Below, in pieces: positions 1 through 9,968 of a DNA stretch of 64,000 nt. Made by a program: the position numbers and the translations under genes. Source of the stretch: Bacteroidales bacterium (GTDB taxonomy: Bacteria > Bacteroidota > Bacteroidia > Bacteroidales > GCA-2748055); contig JAGLOO010000040.1 in assembly GCA_023138875.1 (NCBI GenBank), positions 1-64,000 on the forward strand, written 5' to 3'. The notes under the pieces are model-generated. The model worked only from the letters and a program-made list of their open reading frames with translations. It did no database searches and was not told where the DNA came from. Numbering within the stretch: the first letter of the stretch is position 1; every line of letters starts with the position of its first letter.

Positions 1-356
1 TTAGCTGCCCATGTTTTCACGGTTGACTGCATCATCACCATGATTGAAAAACCAATACCCGCAAGTACAAACGCAAAACCGGCGCGGACTTTTGCTGTTT
101 TAAAATACTTTCCCGATAGTTTGAAAGCCATAAAAGCTCCCGTTACACTTCCGACCCATATCAGGAAACCGGTCATAATGGGAAATGCAGTACCCATACA
201 CGGATATCCTGCCCGCTGTGGTTTGGGAATAACCCGGATCAGGAACCAGGCGGTTGAAATGACGCCCATGACAATAAAGAGCAGCTTAGCCGGAACATGC
301 CTCTTTTTTAACCTGAGATAAACAGTGTGCAGCCTTTTATGATACTGGATCTTCAT
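1..356 (-). CDS. Partial membrane protein with at least three predicted TM helices, truncated by window edge (no stop codon inside window)
   Basis: Reverse-complement reading gives MKIQYHKRLHTVYLRLKKRHVPAKLLFIVMGVISTAWFLIRVIPKPQRAGYPCMGTAFPIMTGFLIWVGSVTGAFMAFKLSGKYFKTAKVRAGFAFVLAGIGFSIMVMMQSTVKTWAA, open at position 1. Family assignment not certain. Confidence 0.6.
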   Translation of the reverse strand, partial: MKIQYHKRLHTVYLRLKKRHVPAKLLFIVMGVISTAWFLIRVIPKPQRAGYPCMGTAFPIMTGFLIWVGSVTGAFMAFKLSGKYFKTAKVRAGFAFVLAGIGFSIMVMMQSTVKTWAA

Positions 357-386
357 ATTTTCTGATGTTTTCTGTGTTATATAAAT

Positions 387-637
387 GGTTCTACTACCAT
401 TTTTGTGGGTAAAGATCAAGTCCTCCATGAAAAAACAGTATTGCACTCCTAAAGTTTTCAAAAGTTCTATAGCCTCTACCAATTAATTTCACTTCCTGTA
501 TTTTGCCGTTTAATCTTTCAGCCATTGCGTTATTAAAATTGCTGATTAAAGCATTGACCACTCCGGTTGCATGGTTTAGGAACATAAGGATCACTTTATT
601 TACCTCTTCTTATGTTTTTCATATACGAATCATGTGC
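387..637 (-). mobile_element. 3'-end fragment of an ISL3-type transposase (inverted copy of 4485..4734)
   Basis: Encodes ...NALISNFNNAMAERLNGKIQEVKLIGRGYRTFENFRSAILFFHGGL, ISL3 DDE C-terminal signature. Near-identical to 4485..4734 apart from a 1-bp indel (ataagaagaggt vs ataagagaggt). Confidence 0.85.
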
Positions 638-754
638 TGAGGAAATCAAATCCGGTTTGCCACAGCGAATATATGTAGAATAATATGGATATTGGAATTT
701 CGTTTTCTCTTCAACCAAACATGCGAAAGTAAACATACAAATCTGAATCATATC

Positions 755-1994
755 ATGCGATTAAATCTTAAGTCAATTTCCAGTGTGGGTTCTGCCAGGT
801 TATCTCTAACCGAAAAGATCGGGTACAGTTTAGGGGATGTGGCCTCATGCATCTTTTTCCAGAGTTTTATGTTGTACCTGCTCTATTTCTATACGGATGT
901 ATTTGGCATCACTGCGGCAGCAGCCGGTACAATGTTCCTGGTTACTAGAATATGGGACTCGGTGAATGATCCGCTCATGGGGATCCTGGGTGACCGGATA
1001 AATACCAGGTGGGGCAAGTTCCGGCCTTATCTGTTGTGGATGGCTCTTCCTTTTGGGATCGTAGGTGTACTGACTTTCTGGTATATACTGCCATCAACCT
1101 GCCTTATTCTGCATTGCTGGGGGTGATCACTTCAGACCCGAAGGAGCGGACAACGCTTTCATCTTACAAATTTATCGGGGCTTTTGGAGGAGGTCTCCTG
1201 ATACAGTTCTTTACACTGCCGCTTGTAGAGCGGTTCGGAGGGGGCGATGAAGCCGTGGGGTTTCAGCATACAATGATGCTTTATGCTGCTGTTGCCGTTG
1301 TGCTGTTTCTTATTATATTTTTGGTTACCCGGGAGCGGGTTAAACCGCCCGTTGCTCAAAAGACACCTATCCGAGGAGCTGCAACCATGTATTATTTTAT
1401 CTACTATGTGGAAGACAAGAGCCTGGTTAAATGGTTCTTTACCGCTGGAACATTAGCGGTTATTGTAGGAATCCTTCTGGTTGACAGGATAGCCCGCAGG
1501 TATGGGAAGAAGAAAACCTATATGTGGCTGATGATATCGACTTCGTGTTCACGTTACCGTTTTATTTCCCTGGCCCTCAATAAGTTATATGGATGTTTGT
1601 GCTGCAGATCCTGGGCAGTATCACCATGGGTCCGACTTCGCCCCTGGTGTGGGCCATGTATGCTGATGTAGCCGACTATTCTGAATGGAAAACAGGCCGA
1701 AGGGCGACCGGTCTGATTTTTTCAGCTGCCTCTTTTGCTCAGAAAATGGGGTGGACAATCGGTGGTGCAGTTTCGGGCTGGATACTTGCCCTGTATCATT
1801 ACCAGGCGGGTGCTGAACAGACCGCAGAGACCCTGAAAGGGATCAGATATATGATGAGTGTCTACCCGGCCATTGGAGCCCTTCTCGCCGCCATTGCAGT
1901 TACTTTTTACCGGATCGATGAGAAATTGGTATCCAGAATTGAAACAGAGCTGAAAGAGAGGCGTCTGACAGAAGCCAAATCATGTCCAAAATAG
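755..1994 (+). pseudogene. GPH-family sugar:cation symporter (melibiose/xyloside type), broken by frameshifts and internal deletion
   Basis: Homologous pieces in three frames: ...GYSLGDVASCIFFQSFMLYLLYFYTDVFGI.../INLPYSALLGVITSDPKERTTLSSYKFIGAFGG.../MGPTSPLVWAMYADVADYSEWKTGRRATGLIFSAASFAQKMGW... Confidence 0.85.
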
Positions 1995-2030
1995 AATTTG
2001 CATGAGACCTTGATGCTTAAATAGTTGCGA

Positions 2031-2111
2031 ATGGAATACGGTTATTTTGACGATAAGCGTAAAGAGTATATAATTACAAGGCCAGACACCCCACGATCGT
2101 GGACAAATTAC
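2031..2111 (+). pseudogene. N-terminal remnant of a GH94/GT36-type glycoside phosphorylase
   Basis: ATG GAA TAC GGT... = MEYGYFDDKRKEYIITRPDTPRSWTNY, typical GH94 N-terminus; similarity stops after NY. Confidence 0.7.
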
Positions 2112-2279
2112 CCGGCTCGATCCCGGAGAACTTTCTGTAAGAGATATGGGTATACTGCACAGCAAGCCGGTAATTGAAGAAAAATGGAACCCCGGGAATG
2201 TCTCATCGCTTGTTGCAAACAGATTGAAATACCGGGTTATAGCTAACTTCTCAAAGTATATATCTTCTATACCTTAATC

Positions 2280-4271
2280 CTATCTGTTTTTAGCAGTTAT
2301 ACCTTCCCAGTCATCGGTGCGAAATGGATTGCCAGGAAGGTTGGCGCTGTTGTAAAGATTTGCCTGATCGGGATTGTTGGCCCAGGCATACCTGACTGCA
2401 ACCGGGTTTTGTACGCTATTTGAATAAACCTTCACAGTGGATTCATCAACAAGCTCTGCTCTGGCCCAGTAGAATTTCTTATCGTTGCCCGCGATAGTAA
2501 AGCCTTTAAGGTACTGGTACTTATCTTTCACAACCAGTCCCTCCCCGGTATTGCTAAAATTGATATGAATTTCGTTTTCTCTGATCTCCATTGTGTCATA
2601 CCGTGGACCAGCAGAGATCAGATTCATACTATAAGTTATCCTTAGCGCCTCAAGCCCAAGCCTGTAGCCAACATCCTGCTTATTCCGTGGATGAATGTCA
2701 TCTGCTTCTCCGATGTCAATGGCACTGGCCATACCTGTATTCGGTAATGACAGTGCCATATCCTGTGCTTCACGCAGTTCAGCCCATGCACTTTCAACCG
2801 GTTTTGCATCCGGGTCCATGAAATTGGCCAGCTGAACAAAAAGGAAAGGAAAATCTCCAATATCCCATTTTACCCGCCAATCAGTAATGAGCCGCTTGAA
2901 ATGGTCCCGGTACTGATAGGCCCTTGAGGCATTGGATTCGCCCTGATACCATATAGCCCCTTTGATAGGGAATTGAATCAGGGGAGCGATCATCGCATTG
3001 TATAAAAGAGTGGGGAGACTGTTGGGATCAAATCTGTTGGCTGGCCTTTTCGTTTTGACAACCATGCCGGTATTGTATTTCCATTCCCCTGAAAGTGAGA
3101 TTTTTTCTGATCCGAGTTGAAGGAAGAGCTGATTTCCAACACCATATAAACCTCCATTTCCGCTATAATCCTCAACCCTTATAACAATTTGATTCTTTCC
3201 TTCTTTCAGGCAATCTTCAGGAACTGCATATTTTCTGTCGTGACTGTAACGATTCTTAGTTTCACCAATTTTTATACCGTTTATCCAGGTGATATCCGAA
3301 TCGTCAATGGGCCCCAGTGAGACCGATGCTCTGTATTGAGCTTGTTTGTTGGTGAGTTCCACCTCTTTCATAAACCAGACAACACCATCAATTTCTCTCA
3401 TGTCTTCATCTTCAGAGAGTTCCCATGGTTGTGGCAGATTCATGGATGACCAGTTTTTATAATCAAAATCTGTTCCGCTCCAAACATACTCACCATCGAT
3501 AACTCCCATATCACTTTTCTGAAATTCCTCAATCCATTTTGCATACTCCCCGTCTCCACCGTTCTTCTTTTGTTCAAGATCAACACCGGCAACTTCCTGA
3601 GCGATGGGTTCATAATAGGGTTCTCCCTTAAATCCCTCTTTGCTGGTCCAGGTTTCCACATTGGTTCCTCCCCAACTTGTTCCGATAAGCCCAATAGGTA
3701 TTTCCAGTTCCTGATGAAGAAAACGTCCGAAAAAATAGCCAACTGCAGAAAATCCCGGAATACTCTCCGGATTACACGTTTCCCACGACCCCTCAAGTAC
3801 GTCACTCTGCGGTACGACAGCCATATGTTTAACTAGCTTAAATATCCGTATTTCAGGGTATTTTGCATTGTTGATCTCTTCTTCAGCATTATTGGCTTTG
3901 CGCAGGGGCCAATCCATATTTGATTGTCCGGAACAAACCCATATGTCACCTATGAGTATATTTGAAAGTGTAATTATATTCTTTCCTTTGATGGTCATTT
4001 CAAAAGGACCACCGGCTTTCGTGGAAGGAATTTCAATACTCCACATTCCTGAGTTCCCTGCCCTGGTATTGTAGGTTTGACCAAGGAAATCGATCTGAAT
4101 GCGTTCTTTTCTGTCTGCTTCTCCCCACAGGTGAATGGGCTGATTCCGCTGGAACATCATATTGTTGCTGAACAGGTTCGGAAGGCTGACATTTGCCTCT
4201 ACCTGGCAGATCGTGAACATGATAAAAAGTACAGCAATCAAACCAATCCTTTTGTATTTCAGTATTTTCAT
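2280..4271 (-). CDS. Sialate O-acetylesterase (SASA family) with signal peptide and inserted beta-sandwich domain
   Basis: ORF with ...IGDIWVCSGQSNMDWPL..., GTSWGGTNVETWTS, IKGAIWYQGESN, DIHPRNKQDVGYRL. Confidence 0.9.
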   Translation of the reverse strand: MKILKYKRIGLIAVLFIMFTICQVEANVSLPNLFSNNMMFQRNQPIHLWGEADRKERIQIDFLGQTYNTRAGNSGMWSIEIPSTKAGGPFEMTIKGKNIITLSNILIGDIWVCSGQSNMDWPLRKANNAEEEINNAKYPEIRIFKLVKHMAVVPQSDVLEGSWETCNPESIPGFSAVGYFFGRFLHQELEIPIGLIGTSWGGTNVETWTSKEGFKGEPYYEPIAQEVAGVDLEQKKNGGDGEYAKWIEEFQKSDMGVIDGEYVWSGTDFDYKNWSSMNLPQPWELSEDEDMREIDGVVWFMKEVELTNKQAQYRASVSLGPIDDSDITWINGIKIGETKNRYSHDRKYAVPEDCLKEGKNQIVIRVEDYSGNGGLYGVGNQLFLQLGSEKISLSGEWKYNTGMVVKTKRPANRFDPNSLPTLLYNAMIAPLIQFPIKGAIWYQGESNASRAYQYRDHFKRLITDWRVKWDIGDFPFLFVQLANFMDPDAKPVESAWAELREAQDMALSLPNTGMASAIDIGEADDIHPRNKQDVGYRLGLEALRITYSMNLISAGPRYDTMEIRENEIHINFSNTGEGLVVKDKYQYLKGFTIAGNDKKFYWARAELVDESTVKVYSNSVQNPVAVRYAWANNPDQANLYNSANLPGNPFRTDDWEGITAKNR

Positions 4272-4389
4272 AAATATTGTCAAAATTTGTTTCTGCAAGA
4301 TATTTATTATTTCCGGATTGAGATTATTATTATTATTTGCAGTTAAATATCAAAATATGATGATAAAGATTGATGTTTACTGTAATGTG

Positions 4390-4734
4390 AAGTCTCCAAA
4401 GTATGGCATATCAGGGAGAACTTTAAATCATTGTTTGACTGCTATAATGAAGAAAAATCAGCAACAGAATTGTTAGTTAATTGGGCACATGATTCGTATA
4501 TGAAAAACATAAGAGAGGTAAATAAAGTGATCCTTATGTTCCTAAACCATGCAACCGGAGTGGTCAATGCTTTAATCAGCAATTTTAATAACGCAATGGC
4601 TGAAAGATTAAACGGCAAAATACAGGAAGTGAAATTAATTGGTAGAGGCTATAGAACTTTTGAAAACTTTAGGAGTGCAATACTGTTTTTTCATGGAGGA
4701 CTTGATCTTTACCCACAAAAATGGTAGTAGAACC
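4390..4734 (+). mobile_element. 3'-end fragment of an ISL3-type transposase
   Basis: Frame reads ...WHIRENFKSLFDCYNEEKSATELLVNWAHDSYMKNIREVNKVILMFLNHATGVVNALISNFNNAMAERLNGKIQEVKLIGRGYRTFENFRSAILFFHGGLDLYPQKW; inverted copy at 387..637. Confidence 0.85.
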
Positions 4735-4802
4735 CAATTAGTTTTTTATAAGTCTCATTGAATTTATTATTTATCTTTAATCTCAATGAAATAGGCGAAC
4801 CT

Positions 4803-5840
4803 ATGAAAGCAATGAAGTTAACGGGTATCCGGCAGATGGAGATGATGGAAGTACCCAACCCGGCGATTCTCAATGACAGTGATGTACTGATCCGGATGAA
4901 GATCCTGGGTGTGTGCGGATCGGATATCCATTATTATGTTTCAGGCAAGATCGGCAGCCAGGTGGTTCGGTATCCCTTCACGGTGGGACATGAAGGGGCA
5001 GGACTGGTGGAAGCAGTTGGAAAAGGGGTGACCATAGTGAGTCCGGGTGACCGCATTGCCATTGAACCGGCCATGCCTTGCTGGGAGTGTGATCAGTGTC
5101 TGGCAGGAAGGCCACATACATGCCGGAAATTGCGGTTCCTGGGGTGTCCTGGTCAGGCCGAAGGTTCACTGTCAGAATTCATTGTGATGCCGGAGACCAG
5201 CTGCTTTAAGATCCCGGATACCATGTCCTATGACCAGGCAGCCATATCAGAACCACTGGCCATCGGGGTATACGCGGTAAAGCAATCCATTCCCATGGAA
5301 GGCGCCAGGGTGGGGATCCTGGGATTTGGTCCCATTGGTATGAGTGTTTTGCTTCCGGCCCTGGCTAAGGGCGCAAAAGATATTTTTGTGACCGATAAGA
5401 TCGATGAGCGGCTTCGGATTGCCGAAAAATGCGGAGCCACGCTGACTGCCAATCCTGATAAGGAAGATGTGGTGGAGAAGATCAGCAGAGAAGTGCCCGA
5501 TCTGTTGGATGTGGTATTTGAATGCTGCGGACAGCAGGATGCCATGGACAATGCGGTGGACCTCCTTAAACCCGGGGGGAAACTAATGATCATCGGGATC
5601 CCGGAGTTTGATCATTGGACTCTGCCAGTGGATAAATCAAGGCATAAGGAATTATGCATCCAGCATGTGAGAAGGCAGAATGAAGCGGTGCAACCAGCCC
5701 TGGATATGATGGCCCGGGGAGATATTTCGGTGGATGCCATGGTCACCCATCGTTTCAGCTTCAGGGATACAAAAGAGGCATTTGACCTGGTTGCAGGTTA
5801 CAAAGATGGTGTAATGAAAGCCATGATCGATTTTGAATAG
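4803..5840 (+). CDS. Zinc-dependent medium-chain polyol (L-iditol/sorbitol/xylitol-type) dehydrogenase
   Basis: GHEGAGLVEAVGKGV, CWECDQCLAGRPHTC structural Zn motif, GFGPIGMSVL Rossmann motif. Confidence 0.88.
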   Translation: MKAMKLTGIRQMEMMEVPNPAILNDSDVLIRMKILGVCGSDIHYYVSGKIGSQVVRYPFTVGHEGAGLVEAVGKGVTIVSPGDRIAIEPAMPCWECDQCLAGRPHTCRKLRFLGCPGQAEGSLSEFIVMPETSCFKIPDTMSYDQAAISEPLAIGVYAVKQSIPMEGARVGILGFGPIGMSVLLPALAKGAKDIFVTDKIDERLRIAEKCGATLTANPDKEDVVEKISREVPDLLDVVFECCGQQDAMDNAVDLLKPGGKLMIIGIPEFDHWTLPVDKSRHKELCIQHVRRQNEAVQPALDMMARGDISVDAMVTHRFSFRDTKEAFDLVAGYKDGVMKAMIDFE

Positions 5841-5919
5841 TGGAGTATTCACATAATTATTAATTTGGCTTGCTTGAAAACCAATTAGAACCAAACAGAA
5901 CCAATTAAAATCAAAACAC

Positions 5920-6753
5920 ATGCGAACCATTTGGATCCTTACAATTATGCTGATGTTCCCCATTATCTCTGTTGCCCAGCCAGAGATACCTATTGACCAA
6001 TGGAAAGGAAAGACCATCCTGCTTATCGGAGCCCATCCCGATGACGATGTCTATTCAATGGGAACACTGGGCCTGTTGCAGGCCAATGGAAATGAGGTGT
6101 ATATTGCCATGCTTACCACGGGAAATGTGGGAACCCAGGACCCGAAGCTGGGTATGGTGGACCTGGCACTGATCCGCAAACAGGAAGAACAGGATGCACT
6201 GGCGGTGATGGGAATTCCCGGAGATCATTATATCAACCTGGGGTATGATGATGGAATGCTGGAGTATGAGCATAAAAAGGAGGTAGTATCGAGGCTGGTC
6301 AGACTGATCCGTAAGGTCGGCCCCGATGTAATCTTTGCTTTTGATCCGGGCAAAGGAGAACAACGATGGCATAAGGCCGATCATAGGACGGCTTCCTACC
6401 TGGCAGCTGATGCGGCAAGGGCAGCTATGTGGCCCCTGCTTTTCCAGGGGCAGATCACCATGGAGGGGCTGAAAGCCCATACAGTGGAGGAGTATGTGCT
6501 CTTTGATTCTGCTGAGGAGGATAAAAATACCTGGGTGGATATTACCGGGTTCGAAGAGAAAAAAATAGAAGCCTTGTCTAAATATGTGAGCCAGTGGAGC
6601 TCGGGCTGGTACGATTACAAAGGGCCGGATCTTTCTGAGGAAGAGGCAAAAGAGGTGAGAATGCGTATCAGCAAATGGCTCCAATACCAGGATGGCAAAC
6701 TGATGGAAGGGTTTCGGTATTACAAAGGATTGCCCGATAATATCGGCCGCTAA
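5920..6753 (+). CDS. Secreted PIG-L/LmbE-family deacetylase
   Basis: Signal peptide plus GAHPDDDVYSMG, HKADHRTASYLAADAARAA. Confidence 0.88.
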   Translation: MRTIWILTIMLMFPIISVAQPEIPIDQWKGKTILLIGAHPDDDVYSMGTLGLLQANGNEVYIAMLTTGNVGTQDPKLGMVDLALIRKQEEQDALAVMGIPGDHYINLGYDDGMLEYEHKKEVVSRLVRLIRKVGPDVIFAFDPGKGEQRWHKADHRTASYLAADAARAAMWPLLFQGQITMEGLKAHTVEEYVLFDSAEEDKNTWVDITGFEEKKIEALSKYVSQWSSGWYDYKGPDLSEEEAKEVRMRISKWLQYQDGKLMEGFRYYKGLPDNIGR

Positions 6754-6788
6754 AAGATCACAGGTTATAATCTTAAAATGCATTCAAA

Positions 6789-7586
6789 ATGAAAACCCAA
6801 TCATTTATCAGTGGAGGACTAAAGCCAGTAATGCTATTGGCCATCATTACTTCTATACTTATCACCAATGCCTGTAACCGGGTTGAAGTGGGAATTGGGG
6901 CCAAAGCCCCTGCGGGAGCTGAAATGCTGTTTGATGGCAGCCGTGAAATGCTTGATGATATTTGGACCTACTGGGAAGGACCGCGGTTTTTATCAGAATT
7001 GCCCATCAAATGGGAGGTTGTGGATGATCCTGTTGACCAGGGTACTGTGATGAATAGCAACGATCCGTCTGCGACAGGTGGATTATATGGAACGGCAGAC
7101 ATTGTTACAAAGAAAGCATACCGCGATTTCAGGTTGCATGTAGAATTTCTCATTGAATCAGAAGGAGGCAACTCTGGTGTTTACCTGCAGAACAGGTATG
7201 AAATACAGGTGCTGGATGGGGATTCAAGCATGCATGGCATGGGTGCAGTCATCAATGAAATTGAGTCGCCCTATTATGCCTATCGTGGAGTTGGGAAATG
7301 GAACTCTTATGATATTCAGTTCAGGGCTGCCCGGTTCAAGAATGGAAAACGGAGTGAGAAGGCCCTGGTAACCCTTTATTTTAATGGTGTCAAGGCCTAT
7401 TCGAATATAGGCATCAACCAGGTTTGGGGTGGTCCAAACTCAAGTATTGACGGGGGGAATGACGATGGAAAAGGGATCACCGATACTCCCGAAGGCTTAA
7501 AACTGCAGGCAGAGGGCCATCCGGTTCTGTACCGGAATATATGGATCAAGGAGGTGAACCTGGTAGAAGCTACTACCGATTTCTAG
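6789..7586 (+). CDS. DUF1080 (3-keto-disaccharide hydrolase) lipoprotein
   Basis: Lipobox-like LITNAC; SGVYLQNRYEIQVLDG, LQAEGHPVLYRNIWIKEV. Confidence 0.87.
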   Translation: MKTQSFISGGLKPVMLLAIITSILITNACNRVEVGIGAKAPAGAEMLFDGSREMLDDIWTYWEGPRFLSELPIKWEVVDDPVDQGTVMNSNDPSATGGLYGTADIVTKKAYRDFRLHVEFLIESEGGNSGVYLQNRYEIQVLDGDSSMHGMGAVINEIESPYYAYRGVGKWNSYDIQFRAARFKNGKRSEKALVTLYFNGVKAYSNIGINQVWGGPNSSIDGGNDDGKGITDTPEGLKLQAEGHPVLYRNIWIKEVNLVEATTDF

Positions 7587-7608
7587 AGATGCCGGATCTA
7601 TAGGGCAC

Positions 7609-8592
7609 CTACAACACTACCTTTTCCCATATTTCGCTGGATGCAGATCTTTCCATGGCTTCGAGTATGGCAACGCATTTTAATATGCTCTCATGGCTGC
7701 GGGGCTCCTTTCCCGTACGGAACATTTCCACCATATCCACGTAATTTTTTGACGGGTCGCTCTCTTCTACACGAGATTTGAGTTCAATAAGACCCTCTTT
7801 TGTCTCCACAAATGTTTCCCATTTATATGCCAGACTTTTAATAATCAGGGTGGCAAACAGTCCGCTTTGGAATACCAGGGTAACATTGCCATTTTTCCCA
7901 TTCCTGGAAACCTTCACTTTTTCCACATCGTCCCCAAACACATACAACAAAGGCTGAACAACGTGAACTCCGTAAAAAAACACCCCGCCATATTTGGAAT
8001 CCAGATCCACCGGTCCATATCGTATCACCTGGCTGATCTCACCCATCGATTCAACCTGTTCTTTTATATCAAAGGTTGCATTGCTTTGGGCGATGGAAGA
8101 GTAGGATGTCACCGGAGTTCCGGCTTCCCTGGCCATGGCCAGGAATTCTTTTCCTTCTTCCGCCCGGTAGCAGAAAGGCTTATCAATAAATGTAGGGATC
8201 CCTGCTTTCACGAAGGGAGTGGCCGCCTCCAGGTGGTATTTTGCATGCCGGTGATCAACTATCAGGGCATCGATCTTCCCCATCATTTCCAATGGATCCT
8301 GTACCATATGAGGAATATTCCCCTTATCCATGGCATTTTTGGCAAACTCATCTGTTTCACCCCAAACATATTTAACTTCCGCGCCGGGAAATTTCTTGTC
8401 GGTATTAAACATTTTCCCGAAACCGATTGTATGTGAATTTTCAGCACCAATGATCCCAATCCGGATACGCTTTTGCTTTTTGTCAGAGTCAGACAATATC
8501 TGGGTAGCAAAAGCTGTGGTTGAAGAAAAAGCAACAGCAGATAACGCTGCTCCTCTGCCCATGGTTTTAATAAAAGATCTTCTTGATTTCAT
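7609..8592 (-). CDS. Tat-signal Gfo/Idh/MocA-family oxidoreductase
   Basis: MKSRRSFIKTMGRGAAL Tat leader; IGIIGAENSHTIGFG, IPTFIDKPFC. Confidence 0.85.
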   Translation of the reverse strand: MKSRRSFIKTMGRGAALSAVAFSSTTAFATQILSDSDKKQKRIRIGIIGAENSHTIGFGKMFNTDKKFPGAEVKYVWGETDEFAKNAMDKGNIPHMVQDPLEMMGKIDALIVDHRHAKYHLEAATPFVKAGIPTFIDKPFCYRAEEGKEFLAMAREAGTPVTSYSSIAQSNATFDIKEQVESMGEISQVIRYGPVDLDSKYGGVFFYGVHVVQPLLYVFGDDVEKVKVSRNGKNGNVTLVFQSGLFATLIIKSLAYKWETFVETKEGLIELKSRVEESDPSKNYVDMVEMFRTGKEPRSHESILKCVAILEAMERSASSEIWEKVVL

Positions 8593-8602
8593 GATTGTAT
8601 AA

Positions 8603-9955
8603 TTAAAGTTTCATTTCCCATCCTTTTTCATAGGTCCGTGACCAATATTTCACAGCCTCTTTATCTTTTAGAATATGACCGGTTTTCGGATCAATTTCAA
8701 GAGAATGTCCTACTCGCTGAGCAATATTGCCGAGTTGCACGAGCAATGTGCTTTTATGTCCGGATTCAATATCAGCATTGAGCTTGCTGCTGCCATTTCG
8801 GATCCCGTCAAAGAAATTATTAATATGAATGGCAATCAGATTTTTAAATGGACTAACCAGGTCTCCGGTATCTATCTTTTGTTCCACTTTTACTTCTTTG
8901 ATAATATTGTTATCAAGATCGAAGATCGTATAGTTATTACCGCCCGGAAACAGCATACTGCCTTTCTCTCCATAAAAAACCACACCGGCAGCACTTCCTT
9001 CAACGGGTCTTCCATTACAGCTTCTTCCTTCCCAGGTCATGGTAACACCTTCTTCAAAATCGAGATTAATTACCTGCGTATCCGGTGTTTCCCAATCATC
9101 CTGATAACGGTACCTTCCTCCGTTTGAACTCACTTTTACAGGATAGTCCACATCAAATCCCCATCGCATCATATCAATCATATGCGTGCCATTATTCAAT
9201 GCCTCACCTGTTCCCCAGTGCCAGTGCCAGTGCCATTTATAATGAACAAGATTGTCATTGTATGCCACTCTGGGTGCAGGGCCCTGCCATAAATCCCAAT
9301 CGAGCCATTCGGGTACAGCACTCCTTTTCCCCACTCCAATCGGCCCACGGTTGTTAGCATACCACCCTTTCGCAAAGTAGGCACGTCCGATTACTCCATC
9401 TTTCAATTCCTGCATACCTTGCATGACAATGGGGAAAGACCGGCGTTGATTGCCTAATTGTACGGCTTTACCATATAGAGAGGCCGCCTTTATAAGAATT
9501 TCTCCTTCATTTGGATTATGACTGCTGGGTTTCTCAAGATAGACATGTTTCCCGGCCTGCATGGCTAACAGGGCCGCAGGGGCATGCCAATGATCAGGAG
9601 CCGCGATTACCATCGCATCGATCTCCTTATCCTGCAGGGATTCCCGGAAATCCCGGAATCCTTTAGTTTTAATCTCCTGGGATGTTTCTAACTCTTTCTG
9701 GCATTTTAAGATTGCCCTGCTATCCACATCACAAATATGGACTACATCACAACCTTTCAGTTGTGCAAAATTTGTAGCCAGCGCTTTCCCCCTTGAGTTA
9801 ACCCCCATCACAGATACACTTATTTTTTCATTCGAGCCAATGATGCGGCCATAACTTCTTGCACTAAAGGCGGGAAGAACACCACCAACCGATACAGCTA
9901 CTGTAGCTGCTGTTGTTTTTTTAATAAAACTCCTTCTGGAATTTGACATAATCAT
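8603..9955 (-). CDS. Tat-signal Gfo/Idh/MocA-family oxidoreductase
   Basis: SRRSFIKKTTA leader; VSVMGVNSRGKALA, GKHVYLEKPSSHNPNEGE, HWHWGTGEALNNGTHMIDMMRWG. Confidence 0.9.
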   Translation of the reverse strand: MIMSNSRRSFIKKTTAATVAVSVGGVLPAFSARSYGRIIGSNEKISVSVMGVNSRGKALATNFAQLKGCDVVHICDVDSRAILKCQKELETSQEIKTKGFRDFRESLQDKEIDAMVIAAPDHWHAPAALLAMQAGKHVYLEKPSSHNPNEGEILIKAASLYGKAVQLGNQRRSFPIVMQGMQELKDGVIGRAYFAKGWYANNRGPIGVGKRSAVPEWLDWDLWQGPAPRVAYNDNLVHYKWHWHWHWGTGEALNNGTHMIDMMRWGFDVDYPVKVSSNGGRYRYQDDWETPDTQVINLDFEEGVTMTWEGRSCNGRPVEGSAAGVVFYGEKGSMLFPGGNNYTIFDLDNNIIKEVKVEQKIDTGDLVSPFKNLIAIHINNFFDGIRNGSSKLNADIESGHKSTLLVQLGNIAQRVGHSLEIDPKTGHILKDKEAVKYWSRTYEKGWEMKL

Positions 9956-9968
9956 AGATTTATATTAT

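Noticed and set aside
387-4734. Simple composite transposon bounded by two ISL3 copies
   Set aside because: Both copies are 3'-truncated fragments and the outer 8-bp flanks (atataaat vs caattagt) do not match, so there is no target-site duplication.
6055-6783. 242-aa minus-strand ORF
   Set aside because: Fully antisense to the PIG-L deacetylase; no domain signature.
7602-7620. GGGCACCTACAACACTACC near the end of a Gfo/Idh gene as another IS5-like terminus
   Set aside because: It overlaps the natural stop of an apparently complete CDS, similarity beyond GGGCACCT is poor, and there is no partner end or duplication.
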